From: Acanthosoma haemorrhoidale
Taxonomy: Eukaryota; Arthropoda; Insecta; Hemiptera; Acanthosomatidae
DNA length: 64,000 bases
NCBI GenBank assembly: GCA_930367205.1
Contig: OV884009.1
Coordinates: 87,689,189 to 87,753,188, forward strand
Direction: 5' to 3'
The position numbers were made by a program, and so were the translations under genes. Under the pieces are notes generated by a model that had not been told where the DNA came from, ran no database searches, and worked only from the letters and a program-made list of their open reading frames with translations. Shown one piece after another: positions 37,401 to 48,262 of the stretch (within the stretch, counting starts at the first letter, position 1; every line of letters starts with the position of its first letter).

Positions 37401-38358
37401 GTAAGTCACTGATTTTTAATTAAGTGTGGCGGAGCGAGCTGGCTTTTTATTTTCTTTGTTAGAGCTTTTAATCAGATTTTTGATTTATTTTTATTACAAT
37501 GCTTAGTACTTAAAATACCTAATTAACAATGTGTGTAAAAAAAAAAATGTTTGTTTTACAGACTTTTCTGTGCTTGAAAAAATAAGCTTATCACATATTG
37601 CTGATGTTCCTGATTTCCTATTCTACTGATATTCAACAAATATTTTACTTTCAACAAAATTATCCGAAATTTGACAGAACTTAATCTTGCTTAAAATATT
37701 TAAATGAACAATCATAAAATTAATTTCAACTTCTAGTAAAAGAGTTCCTGTTCATGAACAAAAAAATTAAATTTTAATAGCTATCATAATTGTTTTAATT
37801 GCAGTTTTCATAAGATACAGTAATAACTGTGGTGTGGACAGTGTTTCACAATTTTTAGCTATCAAATTCAATTAGTTTTGTTTTAAATTATTCTTTAAAT
37901 GCTACTAACTAGTAATTGCATGTTTTACTATTAATTAATTTGATAATAATTTATTGACTAACAATTAGTCATTTCCTAGCCATGATATAAGATACGAAAA
38001 ATAACAAAAATGTTAAAAAAAACAACATTATTTCTTAAAAAGGAATAATGAATTATCAATTATTCAGTTTGATATTAAAAAGTATCATTCAAGGCAACCC
38101 ACTGTTCCTCCGCCATATTGACTGCTTATTTCAAATGACATAGACTTTTTTAGGTTTACGGAGTAGGATGATTCTTGGTTGACAAGAAAATATATAGTTT
38201 TGGACTGTTTTTGTAGACTCTTACACAGATACGATCCAGTAGCGTACCTTAGAGGTACGTTAGAGGGTGGCATTTTTATTATATTTTTGTCTAAATTATA
38301 TAAATGAAAATAAATAATATAATAATGTTGTAATTGTTAAATGGGAAGAAAAATAACA
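37401..38358. other. AT-rich intronic DNA
   Basis: No assigned feature. At 38232-38250 the text CAGTAGCGTACCTTAGAGGTAC looks like one end of another small hAT-type MITE, but I found no partner end. Confidence 0.35.
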
Positions 38359-38366
38359 CCAACTAG

Positions 38367-38626
38367 CAGAGGCGTAACTACAGGGTGGCAGGGCTGGCAA
38401 AATCCCACGGGCCCCCGACGCAAGAGGGCCCCGGCCCAAGTGGCCACGAGCTCAGAAATATTGTTTTAATATTGTACCTATTTATAAAAATATTAAAATA
38501 TATATACCATAATACAAATTATTAGTTGTGGGTAACTAAACTACTCGTAAGTATAATAAAGCCTAATGATAGGGCCCCCATTAAAGGAATTTGCCACGGG
38601 CCCCAGATGATATAGTTACGCCACTG
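38367..38626. mobile_element. hAT-type MITE with perfect 8-bp TSD
   Basis: 260-bp non-coding element. The left end reads CAGAGGCGTAACTACA and the right end, reverse complemented, CAGTGGCGTAACTATA, each followed by a GGGCCC-rich stretch. It is flanked by an identical 8-bp duplication CCAACTAG at 38359-38366 and 38627-38634. Ends starting CAG(N)GGCGTA with an 8-bp TSD are the hallmark of hAT-superfamily MITEs. It carries no transposase. Confidence 0.95.
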
Positions 38627-38979
38627 CCAACTAGAATTTAACACTGTACTTTTAATTAAGCATAAACACTAGGTACATGGTCGTACTTAAAACAAAATAT
38701 AATTGAGCAGTTTTCAAGAAGGTTACTCCGTGAAAAGGTTGCCCGTAATCAGATAAGGCAACTATTCCTTATTTTTATTTTCCTAAATAGTAATCAGCAG
38801 AATCAATAATTTCAATAAGTAAGTAATTTAACAAAAATGCTTGCTGGACCCGAGGCCCGACTTGACGTTGATATTTTGGCGCTTAATCATTTAAAAAAGA
38901 AAACACGTGTGCCGTAAATTTGGGATCACCAAACGACTATCATCCTAAAGTCTAGTTTAATCCCAAGCATAATGTGGAC

Positions 38980-39590
38980 TATCTAATAATATTAGTGACA
39001 TTCATGCTGCTATTGATCAACAAAAATTATCGGTCCTAATTCTCGTAAATTTCTCCAAATCTTTTGATATCATAGTCCACGCAGTCCTTCTTTCCAAGTT
39101 AAAATCATTAACCTTCTCTGATAGCTTATTCACTGGTTTCGACCATTTCTTTCCAACTATTCACAAGCTGTAACTATCCCTAATCAACCTCTCTGCTCCC
39201 TCACTTTTTCCTCGGGTGTAGCCCAGAGATTGAGCATTTCTCACCTTCTTTGTAGTTGTTACATAATTGATCTCCATAACTCTATTTATCATTGTTCCCA
39301 TCACCTTTACTCTGACGACGCCCCAATCTATTTAGTCTACCCCCTCCATTTTTATATATGTTTTGCCCAGATTCGGGAAGACCTAGATCAAGTCATCATC
39401 CTCCTTAGATATAGGATATTTTACAGTTCCTGAACAGCCCTTCCTTGATCGCTCTACAACCCTCTGGAATTCTCTATATCCTAATATTCGCCATGCTTCA
39501 TCCTTACGAACCTTCAACGTTCCCCTATTCCAACACCTCCTCACCATCCAAAGAGTGTGGGAACGATTCATTCATTATTTTATATTTTCT
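38980..39590 (+). pseudogene. Non-LTR retrotransposon RT relic, internally deleted
   Basis: Plus strand. RT text appears in several frames: QQKLSVLILVNFSKSFDIIV (first Asp box, with D-to-F/S-K change pattern FSKSFD), a region equivalent to the PQG box, then HLYSDDAPIYLVYP, a degraded YADD catalytic box with A-to-S. It then jumps to STTLWNSLYPNIRHASSLRT, the C-terminal WNSLP box of Jockey/CR1-type RTs. The stretch between the two boxes is far shorter than normal, so part of the thumb region is deleted. Different from families A and B. Confidence 0.75.
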
Positions 39591-39663
39591 GATTTTTTTA
39601 ATTTAATTTTGTACTTTATATAGTTATATAGTTGACGTCACGTCAATGTTAATACAATCAGTA

Positions 39664-39775
39664 AACGAGGGTGGTCTGAAAAGTTTCCGACCTAACAAAG
39701 CTTTTATTTCACTAGCTTTTATTTATTTTATTATCATCTTCATGTTGAGGTTGGAAACTTTTCAGACCACCTGTG
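39664..39775. mobile_element. 112-bp mariner/Tc1-type MITE
   Basis: Left end GGTGGTCTGAAAAGTTTCCG and right end, reverse complemented, GGTGGTCTGAAAAGTTTCCA, so about 24 bases are inverted with one mismatch; only about 50 bases lie between. TA lies on both sides (39662-39663 and 39776-39777). This is a non-autonomous deletion derivative. The 2-base length difference at the outer ends makes the exact borders approximate. Confidence 0.88.
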
Positions 39776-39777
39776 TA

Positions 39778-41800
39778 ATAGTCGTGAAATGCTCACTCGC
39801 ACCACAGTAAACTAGAACATCTTAAATGGCGTATTTTAAACGTTTTAAACTGCATATGTAGTAATAGGTTAGTACATTAACCGTTCCCATTATTCTGTTC
39901 GTTAGTATTCAGCAACTATTCAAAAATTTTCATAGCAGCTGAAGGGTAAACTCAAGTAAGTATAACTGTTGGTTAAATTTATTCAAACAGTTATGTAATA
40001 TTGCGACGAGCCAGTTCCTGATCATCCCATGTGTCCACTTCCTCCCGATCACTATCACTCAACTACTTATTGAAAAGGTAGATTGTTAGCAACCGAAATA
40101 ATTTAACAAATAAAACGAAGTATTTTTTATCAAAATAGCGAGTAGATTCTTCACCCACATTTAGGTATATGTGTAAGTTTTTAATAAATGAATGATGTTT
40201 CCTGCGAAGTTACTGATTTGTGGGTTGACTAGTTGATAATAGAGACGACTAAATAGAACAATATGCATCTTTGAAAATATATAGGTAATATACATATTAT
40301 ATATTATAACATGTAGATGAATAAGAAAATGACCAAAGCTAGATGGATGGATGGCCTCGGATGAGGCAATAGCTGAAAAATAAATTTTATTCTTGGACAT
40401 TAGTCGCCTAAGATCAACAAGAAAGACTCTTATGTATATCCAAAGTCTGGCCTATGAATACGCATCATAATAACAGCTAATTATGTTTTAGATAAAACAA
40501 AACAGAAAAAAAATCTAAAAGTTACTGGGCTAACTCTCAACATAATTAGATAATGGCGGTTTGAAAGGAAAGAATAAATTTATGAGGATGTGATTTAAAA
40601 ACTGAGAGGGAAGAAAAATGACGGATAGTGTTCCTAAGAGTGTATGCACGGATGAGAACGAGGCGATCGGAGGATGCAGATCTGTGAGGCGAGGGGCAGA
40701 GCAAGATCTTGTGCTTCCGGAATGGATGAAGGATTTTGAATGAGTCTAGGAGGTTATATATGCATGATGGAGTTTCACTAGGGAAGGTTTGGTTGGCGAC
40801 GACTCCTAAAAAAAATCATGTCTGTAGGTCAAATATACAATCAAGGGGATATACAATCGCCAATACAAACATACAAGTGATGGGTAAATATCTTGAAAAA
40901 AATTAGCATGGTGATACTATTGGCAATGGATTTACTACTGAATTTATTTTCCGATTTTTTTTTTGTTAAAAAATAATTAAAAACTAGTATGGGTAGTTAC
41001 TACATTACTAACGTTTCTACTATAATATATTGCAATTTTCGGTAACTCGGGCTACTTTTAAAGCATTAGCTCTAGTAGAAAAAAACTAAAATTTTCATTA
41101 TTCAGACAATTTCTTCTAAATATTCCAAACTACAAACAAATACGAATTTGAACAACTCATATGCCTTGTAATATTATAATGTTTTAAATCCACTTTTAAC
41201 TTTTAAAGAAGAAAAAAAGCTAGAGTTGTCGAAAGTGCTAGCGAATCCTAAAATAAATTTGTGGATTGTAGAAAGAGATCTAACATTTTTCCATCCTGCC
41301 TAGTTTTAGTTCATTGGCACTTAAGTTCCTCAATGATTTATTTTATTCGCATCCGTTTAATACTTTTTCCAAGTTAGATTCTAATCAGTCATTCATTGGG
41401 GATTTAACCATCAAGCGAGTGCTTTTTAAAAATGTTTCTTCAATAGCTAATACCTACCGATATAGTACTTGTTGTATGATTATTCGATAAAAAAAAATCT
41501 GAAAATAAAAATAATTTAGAGAAACTAGTCTTTCACTCGATAGACCGAAAAACTAGCAATATTTTTAAGTTTATATCTCGAAAACTAACTATAACTCATA
41601 AGATAATGACTTTTATTTTATTGGAGAAAGGTTAGTGGAAGAAAGGAGGAGGGGTGATCAATTTATGTTCAAATATACCTGTACGACCAGTAAAAATTCT
41701 AGATAACTTAAAAATAATTGTAGGTTAGTGTAGGAATAATATTCTCCAGCGTCTACAAAACTATAAGTATGCTCCACTTGCTCACTCTTGGCACACTCTC
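39778..41800. other. AT-rich intronic DNA
   Basis: No coding frame or recognised repeat. Confidence 0.4.
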
Positions 41801-41814
41801 TTTGCATATGTGCC

Positions 41815-41900
41815 ACACTTTACGGCTGAGCCGGATGATGACGACGTTAAGTTGTCGAAAGCGGTCGTCGAAAATATTATTCCTTCAATAACCTATGCTC
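41815..41900 (+). repeat. Possible Penelope-like or LINE 3'-end motif
   Basis: A GC-rich patch reads GATGATGACGACGTTAAG then TTGTCGAAAGCGGTCGTCGA. GACGAC and GTCGTC can pair, and the GATGATGACG...CGAAA layout resembles a motif seen at ends of some insect retroelements. Only one copy here, so tentative. Confidence 0.3.
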
Positions 41901-42056
41901 CTCTTCCAATCAGCACCCATTTCCTAAAAATAAACAATTCAAATCATAAGCACATAAAGAAAGTTTGGCTGAATTGAAATTTGATCTAGACGAATAGGTT
42001 TCTTTATCTAGGAACATCATTCAGTTACGCAGCCAAGTATAAAATAGCTACTTATT

Positions 42057-42195
42057 AGTAATACTAGTACTACTGAGTATTATTAGTAATGCTAGTACTA
42101 CTAAATATTATTAATAATACTAGTACTACTAAGTATTATTATCAATACTAGTACTGCTAAGTATTATTAGTAATACAAAATATTATTAATAATTG
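42057..42195. repeat. 28-bp minisatellite, about 4.7 units
   Basis: Unit TTAGTAATACTAGTACTACT followed by AAGTATTA. Four nearly full units and a shortened fifth, differing by single substitutions; each unit includes the palindrome TACTAGTA. Confidence 0.9.
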
Positions 42196-43734
42196 AGAAA
42201 CTTGAGAACTTTCATACGGAATCCATCTTATCTAACATTCAAAAGTGATTGTTGCTTATTTTGTTAATTTTTATTTATTTTATGGTTACTTAAGCTCAGG
42301 TTGAAGATTTTCTTTTTTTTTTTTTTTTTTATCGCATTAGCAGTACATGTGAGTTTTCCTCCCAATCTTTGGAAGAATTTTTCGTAGCCAAAAAATTATG
42401 AAAATTTCCCAGTTTTTATTAATATAATTTTTTTCTTTTTTATCTTTGTTCTGGAGAAAATTATTTTATAATCACTTTTAGAAGAGAAAAAAATGTGTCC
42501 AACAATTATTACAATCTCAAGCGAGAATGAAGTACAAAAGTTAGATATTAGTCAACATGTATACAAAACTACGATTTCAGTCTGCATATGTAGTCTACTT
42601 GCATGTAATGACTTGGAATAGATTGTATATGTAATAATATATAATATATTTCTTACGCATGATAATATTAATTGTTTGTAATTATTTATTCCGTACATTG
42701 TCAATGTAGTTTAAATATTGTTACGCGGGGCAACATTTGATTAATATTAGGCGAGGTACAATCTGCACAGGCGGTATGGAAGCAATGGTTGCGAAAATCT
42801 TGTTTTTAAATAAAGAAAAACGAATAAAACTTTTCATAAATAATAATAGCAAATAACAATTATTCATATGTCTTCCAAATGTGTGCTGTTCGGTATGTAC
42901 CACTGTCCTACTTACCAGAGGCTTGCGGAACACCTACTGGATTCTGAATCGTATTATGGATGTAGTCAAAAAGATCTCATCTCCAACACCAAGAAGATAT
43001 ACAAAGGAGTCGCCACTGCAGTGTTTTCATATTGAACAGCTGCGCTATAGGAGCCACAGGGAACAAACTGGACCAAAAGAGGGTTGTGCCCTCCCCCATT
43101 CAGCCGGATATTTGTTGTGAGCCAACCAACTATGTACCTGGTGATAATTTCCATGAAACGTTGCTGCATCCTCTTTAGGTGACAGTATTCAAAGATATAA
43201 TGTTTCTTCTTAATCTTGAGAGACTTGGGTTTCTGAATGTTTCTTCAGATGTGGCTGCTTTTTCAGAATAGAGCACAAATTCTATTTCCCATGACTAAAA
43301 AAGCGTACTTCGCTGGATGAAGTGTTACAACAGTAAATGAATAAATAAAAAGTACATGTGCATACTTCGAAATGGATAATTTAGAACAGAAAATCCTTTC
43401 ACAAGTTTTATGTCTGAGTAGCCTCACGCGGGATCCGTAAAGTAGGAGCATTATGCTGGACGCATAATGCTTCCTCAAGTAGGTTGCGTATTTTACACAG
43501 ATAGTACGAAAGTTGACGTTATGATGTGGGAATAATTTATAAGAACTACTAGGTATTTTGTTTAAGAAAAAGATTACATTAAGTTATAATGAAAATTTCG
43601 TTTGTTATCTTCAAACTCTTTTGTCACTCCATATAGTACTTACTACCTTTACGACCTTTGTTTTCCAAACGATTAGAAAAACATCCGCTTAGAAAAACTT
43701 CTATGACACCCCGTTAATGATATTTCCCTCATTA
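42196..43734. other. Unassigned; weak coding-like text at 42880-43170
   Basis: A GC-richer patch at 42880-43170 is open on both strands for 60-80 codons without known motifs; probably an old transposable-element fragment. The rest is AT-rich. Confidence 0.35.
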
Positions 43735-44080
43735 TTTATTAGTCCTTATTGTTCTGGGCGCTTTTTTGAAGCAGTATTCAGCAGAGCTGGGGACAGTGGG
43801 TCTTCCTGCTTGAGATCGCTGCGTACCTCAAATGATCTTGACAGATTCTGCTCAAATGAAGGACCTTGTTCTTCATTTTCACGGCCAATGGGTCGCTAAC
43901 AACTTCTCGCTGCCTCTGCAGTCTCTGTCAAGATAGCCATATGCCTGTTTGAAGTCTGTGAACAGGTGGTAGGGGTCAACGTCATGATCATAGACCTTCT
44001 ACAGGATCTGTTTGGATGGGAGTCGATCACCCGCTTCAACATAATATTATAAACTTGGTACTTGGCTGGTGCTACTTGGA
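43735..44080 (-). pseudogene. Reverse transcriptase relic, copy 1
   Basis: Minus strand. At about 44040-43915 one frame reads KVYDHDVDPYHLFTDFKQAY then GYLD, the first RT Asp box (LF.DF..AYD). At about 43830-43740 another reads VRSDLKQEDPLSPALLNTAS then KKRPEQ, the GL.QGD.LSP.LFN box. Spacing and order suit a LINE RT, with frameshifts between. A related copy of the first box lies at 46440-46600. The G.RQGD.LSP form suggests an RTE- or R1-like group, but I am not sure. Confidence 0.7.
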
Positions 44081-46435
44081 GATGGGCCAAGCCTACTGTT
44101 GTTTTAGTACTTTTGGCTAAATTAATCATTTTATTTTTCGAATTAGGGCGCTATCACGACTTGACAATACATCCGCATAGGATAATATGATTCCTTTGTG
44201 CAATATCTTCATTGTAGCTATGTTTGGATTACTATGACCGTTCACATAACAATCATGTATTTTATCATTACTCCCTTAAAAAAGCCTGTGCTTCTATATC
44301 CTGCATGATATGGGAATAAACATTTGAAGCATCCGTAGTTTCAATGTTTTGGATAAGCGGGTAGCGTTCTCAAAATGGCGATTCCTTGTATCACCACTCC
44401 AACAATTTCGGCTTGATAATATTTTGTTTATTAACAACTTATTACGCTTGTTTGATGGAGACGGCAACATATTCTATGTTTTTCTTATATCAAGTGAACC
44501 CTTAGTGCTAACTTTCATGTTTCTAACTATAACAGGGGACTCAAAAAAACTAAAGGAGACTGACGATCGGTTTTTGGTTTTGAGAAAAATCAACGAACTC
44601 CTAAAACAGATTTTTGTTAGTTATTTACGAAGTTTTAACCAGACAATTTTGTTTATATTACTCCTTTTTGTACTTAAATCTTTCAAAATATTTATAGAAA
44701 GACATTTTTAAGACGTAAGTGAATTTTAAAGTAATGTTTAGTTTTTCCCTGACGACTCATTCCAGTTCCATGATAAAATATATTATAATTAATTTTTTTG
44801 TTTTTGTTTGCGGTATACAACAGACTTTAAGGACGAACTTGTTTCCGGTAGCCCTAATGAAAAGACGTTTTCCACCGATACAAGAGCCTGGTGGTTTAAC
44901 TGTGTGGGTGTAACCATTAACGAATATCTTGTGAACGACACTTAAGTTTTGGATCGGATGGACTTCAGCTATAAACACATACTTTTAATGGTTTTAGAAC
45001 GTTTATAGTTTGACATGAAGGTATGAAATATTCCAATATTATCCAATAATGTCAAGTAGACGCTCCCTTGGCAGTAGCAATGGATGCCTTCAACCGATAA
45101 GGATCGACTAAGATGCTGACGCGTTCGTTTATGCCACCACAGTGTCACAGAGTATTTTTCTGTTGAAAACTCCATCTTTTTCCAAAACTCAATTATTTGC
45201 AGATAGCTCATATGCTGGTACACTCTGATAGCCTGGAGTATAACATTGGAGATCTTAGCAGTGAGAAAAACCCTTTGATTCCGTTCCCGACAAATCATGT
45301 TATCATAGGGAATACCGTCCGACCCTCGCCACTCCACAGGGGAAAAAATAATTAATTAATTAATAAAAATAAAAGAAAATGAGGAACAAGAGCATTTGTC
45401 ACGGTAAGAGTTTCTACCCGGACTTCATTTTCCCGCTCCTTTCTAATCCATCATAGTCTCTCCTAAGGTTAGTTGTTTGGGTACGGGTGTAAACATCAGG
45501 CCTTGAAGAATTGGTAAGTACTAGATTTATTTTTTTTAATTTATCTTCAATCGTTCATACCGCCCTGCTTGAACTGCATTCCTCATAGATGCATGCATAC
45601 TCATTCAATGTATACATTAGTCTTTGAAACAAACATAACCTTACCATGTCCACTCATATCGAATGAAAGTATCAATTACAGGATACAGGCTGTGGTTATG
45701 ACATTACATGATTAAACTAGTTAAATATTAGGTACACAAATCAGTAAAATTAAAAAAAAAAAACTCATTTTATAGCTCCTGAAACATATTAATAAGAAAA
45801 TAATGAATCTCGTCATCCTGGCCTTGCTTCCTTTGTAAGCAAGCCATCAACAATAGCTAGTAAGATAGTACATTTAATAAGAAATTACATTTGTTATTAA
45901 CTTTTTAAATGTTATTTATTTGTTTTGAAATAACACTGCTTGACAATTGTTTTTGGTTATACAGTCAATTTTGGCTAAATAGAATTAGAAAATAGATTAA
46001 ATATTTTAGGTGCTTATTCTGAATATGAATTCTGCCTTAGTTGTTTAGCAATCTTATATATTTTAAGTGTATAATTAACTGATTGTATGTGATTAAATCT
46101 CTTGAGAATCATGATAATCTCTTTACCTTTTACCTTTAAAACTGCGGTCACGTGAGTAAGCTTAAAACTACCCGGACGCATAGGTGAATAAGCTAATTCA
46201 TTAGATTTTATCTTAACAATGAGGGTTGAAAGGTATATTCCCACTTAAAATAGGAGGTGGTGAAATGAATATCTTGCCAGGGCGGGGCTGCTAGTTTTCA
46301 GAGTTGGCTTGTTCGCGTGGAAATGGTTGAAGAGCGCCTCATAATTTTTGTGAGGATTGTTTCTAGGGGAAAGCAGTTTCTAGCTGCGAGTTAATTTTAT
46401 CACTAATGATACTATTTACCATTAGTTTAACAATT
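44081..46435. other. Unassigned
   Basis: Open frames at 44349-44711 (+) and 44969-45337 (-) are the longest in this region but show no recognised domain and AT-driven composition. No splice-consistent exon found. Confidence 0.35.
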
Positions 46436-46439
46436 ACCA

Positions 46440-46600
46440 AACAATTTGTCTGCTCTCTGTCAAGACAGACATATGCCTGTTTTAATTCTATGAACAGGTG
46501 GATGAGGTCAACATCATGATCTATAGAATCTGTTTGGATGGGAGTCGATCCCCCGCTTCAACAGAATATTATAAACTTGGTAATTGGTTTTATATAAATA
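46440..46600 (-). pseudogene. Reverse transcriptase relic, copy 2
   Basis: About 80 percent identical by eye to 43910-44070, covering CTGTCAAGATAG...ATATGCCTGTTT, the block TCTGTTTGGATGGGAGTCGATC, and CGCTTCAACA.AATATTATAAACTTGGTA. It covers only the first RT box. It lies 430 bases upstream of the terminal Shal exon. Confidence 0.75.
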
Positions 46601-47040
46601 TATCATTTTATATAATTATTAATATATAATTAAATCAAACTGCAACATTGGTACATTCATCCACCAGAACTCGCTCTTGAATGAGATTTTTTCTTGTGTC
46701 CTAATGTATATATATATTGTTTAGCATTAGTTTATCAGTTATATTTATGCTCATTTCCATACGCCTTGAGCGTTTTAAGCACTCTTACAACGTGGTCCAT
46801 TAGGTCACGAGTAAAAGGTGAACATATTATGATGATTTTTTTTTATATAGAGGCTATTAAAAAACTCCACCCAAATTGAAAAATATAAATTTCATCATAT
46901 ATAAAATCCACGCTAAAATACGATAAGAATCAATTAATACTTTTCATCTACAAAAGCAAAAGATGAAATTGATTATTGAGTGTAATTAAACATATTGTAC
47001 GTTAAAGGTGTAATAATATAACTTATATTTCTGTTAATAG
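46601..47040 (+). other. End of the last Shal intron
   Basis: AT-rich; acceptor TTTCTGTTAATAG ends at 47040. Confidence 0.6.
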
Positions 47041-47379
47041 AAACATCGACGCTGTGATAGCCCTGAATCGACAACACACGGCGAAGAGCTGAACGACATT
47101 CAAATCCGACTTCAGTTCACACGATCAACAGGCGACGGGGCCAGTGACTACGCATCAAGAGGACCGCCTCGCCCCAAATCGAATGCTTTAGGTGTAAGCT
47201 CAGCTTCACTGGTGTCCATTAGTAAACCTAACTCTACAACTTCTTCCAATATGACAGCATCTGTTGTTGTCAATCTTCCAACCTCTTATCCAAATTCTGA
47301 TATCGAATACGCATCTCCGCCAACACCGTCGTCTCCGGTTCAATCTGACAAACAGGAAGTGAGAATATCATTTTTATAA
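47041..47379 (+). CDS. Shal: Shal/Kv4 potassium channel, terminal coding exon
   Basis: 113 codons including TAA at 47377-47379; phase 0 at the acceptor, so it joins 12830-12982 directly. It starts KHRRCDSPESTTHGEELNDI then QIRLQFTR, which matches the Kv4 block QEL..IQIR. A Ser/Thr/Pro-rich segment follows, then VVVNLPTSYPNSDIEYASPP and TPSSP, and the end SDKQEVRISFL. Vertebrate Kv4.2 ends in VRVSAL, so the last residues are a conserved Kv4 tail. The GTGAGA at 47359 looks like a donor, but reading through gives exactly this expected C-terminus. The segment anchors the channel to scaffold and auxiliary proteins in Kv4 family members. Confidence 0.95.
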   Translation, partial: KHRRCDSPESTTHGEELNDIQIRLQFTRSTGDGASDYASRGPPRPKSNALGVSSASLVSISKPNSTTSSNMTASVVVNLPTSYPNSDIEYASPPTPSSPVQSDKQEVRISFL

Positions 47380-48166
47380 TTCCCATTAACTTTAAATAAA
47401 AAAAAACAATATTGTGCCTGTTTATGTATCATAAAATTTAGTAATATTTTTAGTAACTTTTAGCTTTTTTAGTAACCAGTATTTTCACTCTAATTCGACA
47501 CCGTTAAAAAGTTTTCTATTCAATGCAATGAAAGTGTTATTGATTATCGTAAGCGATGTAATTATTAAGTTTAAATAATTCACAATTTTTCTGTTATATG
47601 CATTGTTATAATGAGAATTATTTGTTTGGACTATTCATTTTATATATTTGTTGCAAACGTTTTGTCACATAACCTATGTCTGCATTAGCAATAGAAGGAC
47701 AGTACATGTGAGTAATAAGGATTAGAAAGTGGGTACTAAAGAATAACAACTGGTACGGGTAGAATTCACTGTGTATGCTATCGGATAGATGTTTATTTAA
47801 TTAATTTTACAACACTGAAGAGTGTTTAAAATTAAAATATATAATAATTATATTATTTAAACGTAAATAAACATAAAATTTATGAATACAAAATTGGTTT
47901 TCATCCTATAAACAAGGGGAGGCTCGCCAACTTAGTTTGTTTTTTGTCTAATCGTTTGACATATTGACAGAGCTGGACCATACTGTTGTTTTTAACGATT
48001 TTTAAGGTGAAATTTATCAGTCGTAGTTTGGAAGTTACAACAAAGTTGATTTAGAAGTATGAAACCAAGCATCAACACCCACCCTCCCTTTTCAAAACGT
48101 TAATTCTTTCTTCAATTATCATAAAATACCAAATTTATTATAAAGTGACTGATTGAACGTGTTTAT

Positions 48167-48173
<7 letters not shown>
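47380..48173 (+). other. Probable Shal 3' UTR and downstream DNA
   Basis: AATAAA occurs at 47395, only 16 bases after the stop, and other AATAAA-like sites follow (for example near 47868). I cannot tell which poly-A site is used. Confidence 0.45.
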
Positions 48174-48245
<72 letters not shown>

Positions 48246-48262
48246 ATATATATACATATACA
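48174..48262. repeat. (TA)n(TG)n compound microsatellite
   Basis: TA run of about 58 bases, then TG repeats, then TATA. Confidence 0.96.

Noticed and set aside
38232..38290. Second hAT-type MITE end (CAGTAGCGTACC)
   Set aside because: No matching inverted end or 8-bp duplication found nearby, so kept only as a note.
42057..42195. CRISPR-like array
   Set aside because: Units are contiguous without spacers and the DNA is eukaryotic; it is a minisatellite.
44349..44711. 120-codon open frame with hydrophobic segments
   Set aside because: AT-driven Phe/Leu/Ile content, no known motif, no splice or promoter support.
44969..45337. 122-codon minus-strand open frame
   Set aside because: No motif recognised; more likely transposon debris or chance than a gene.
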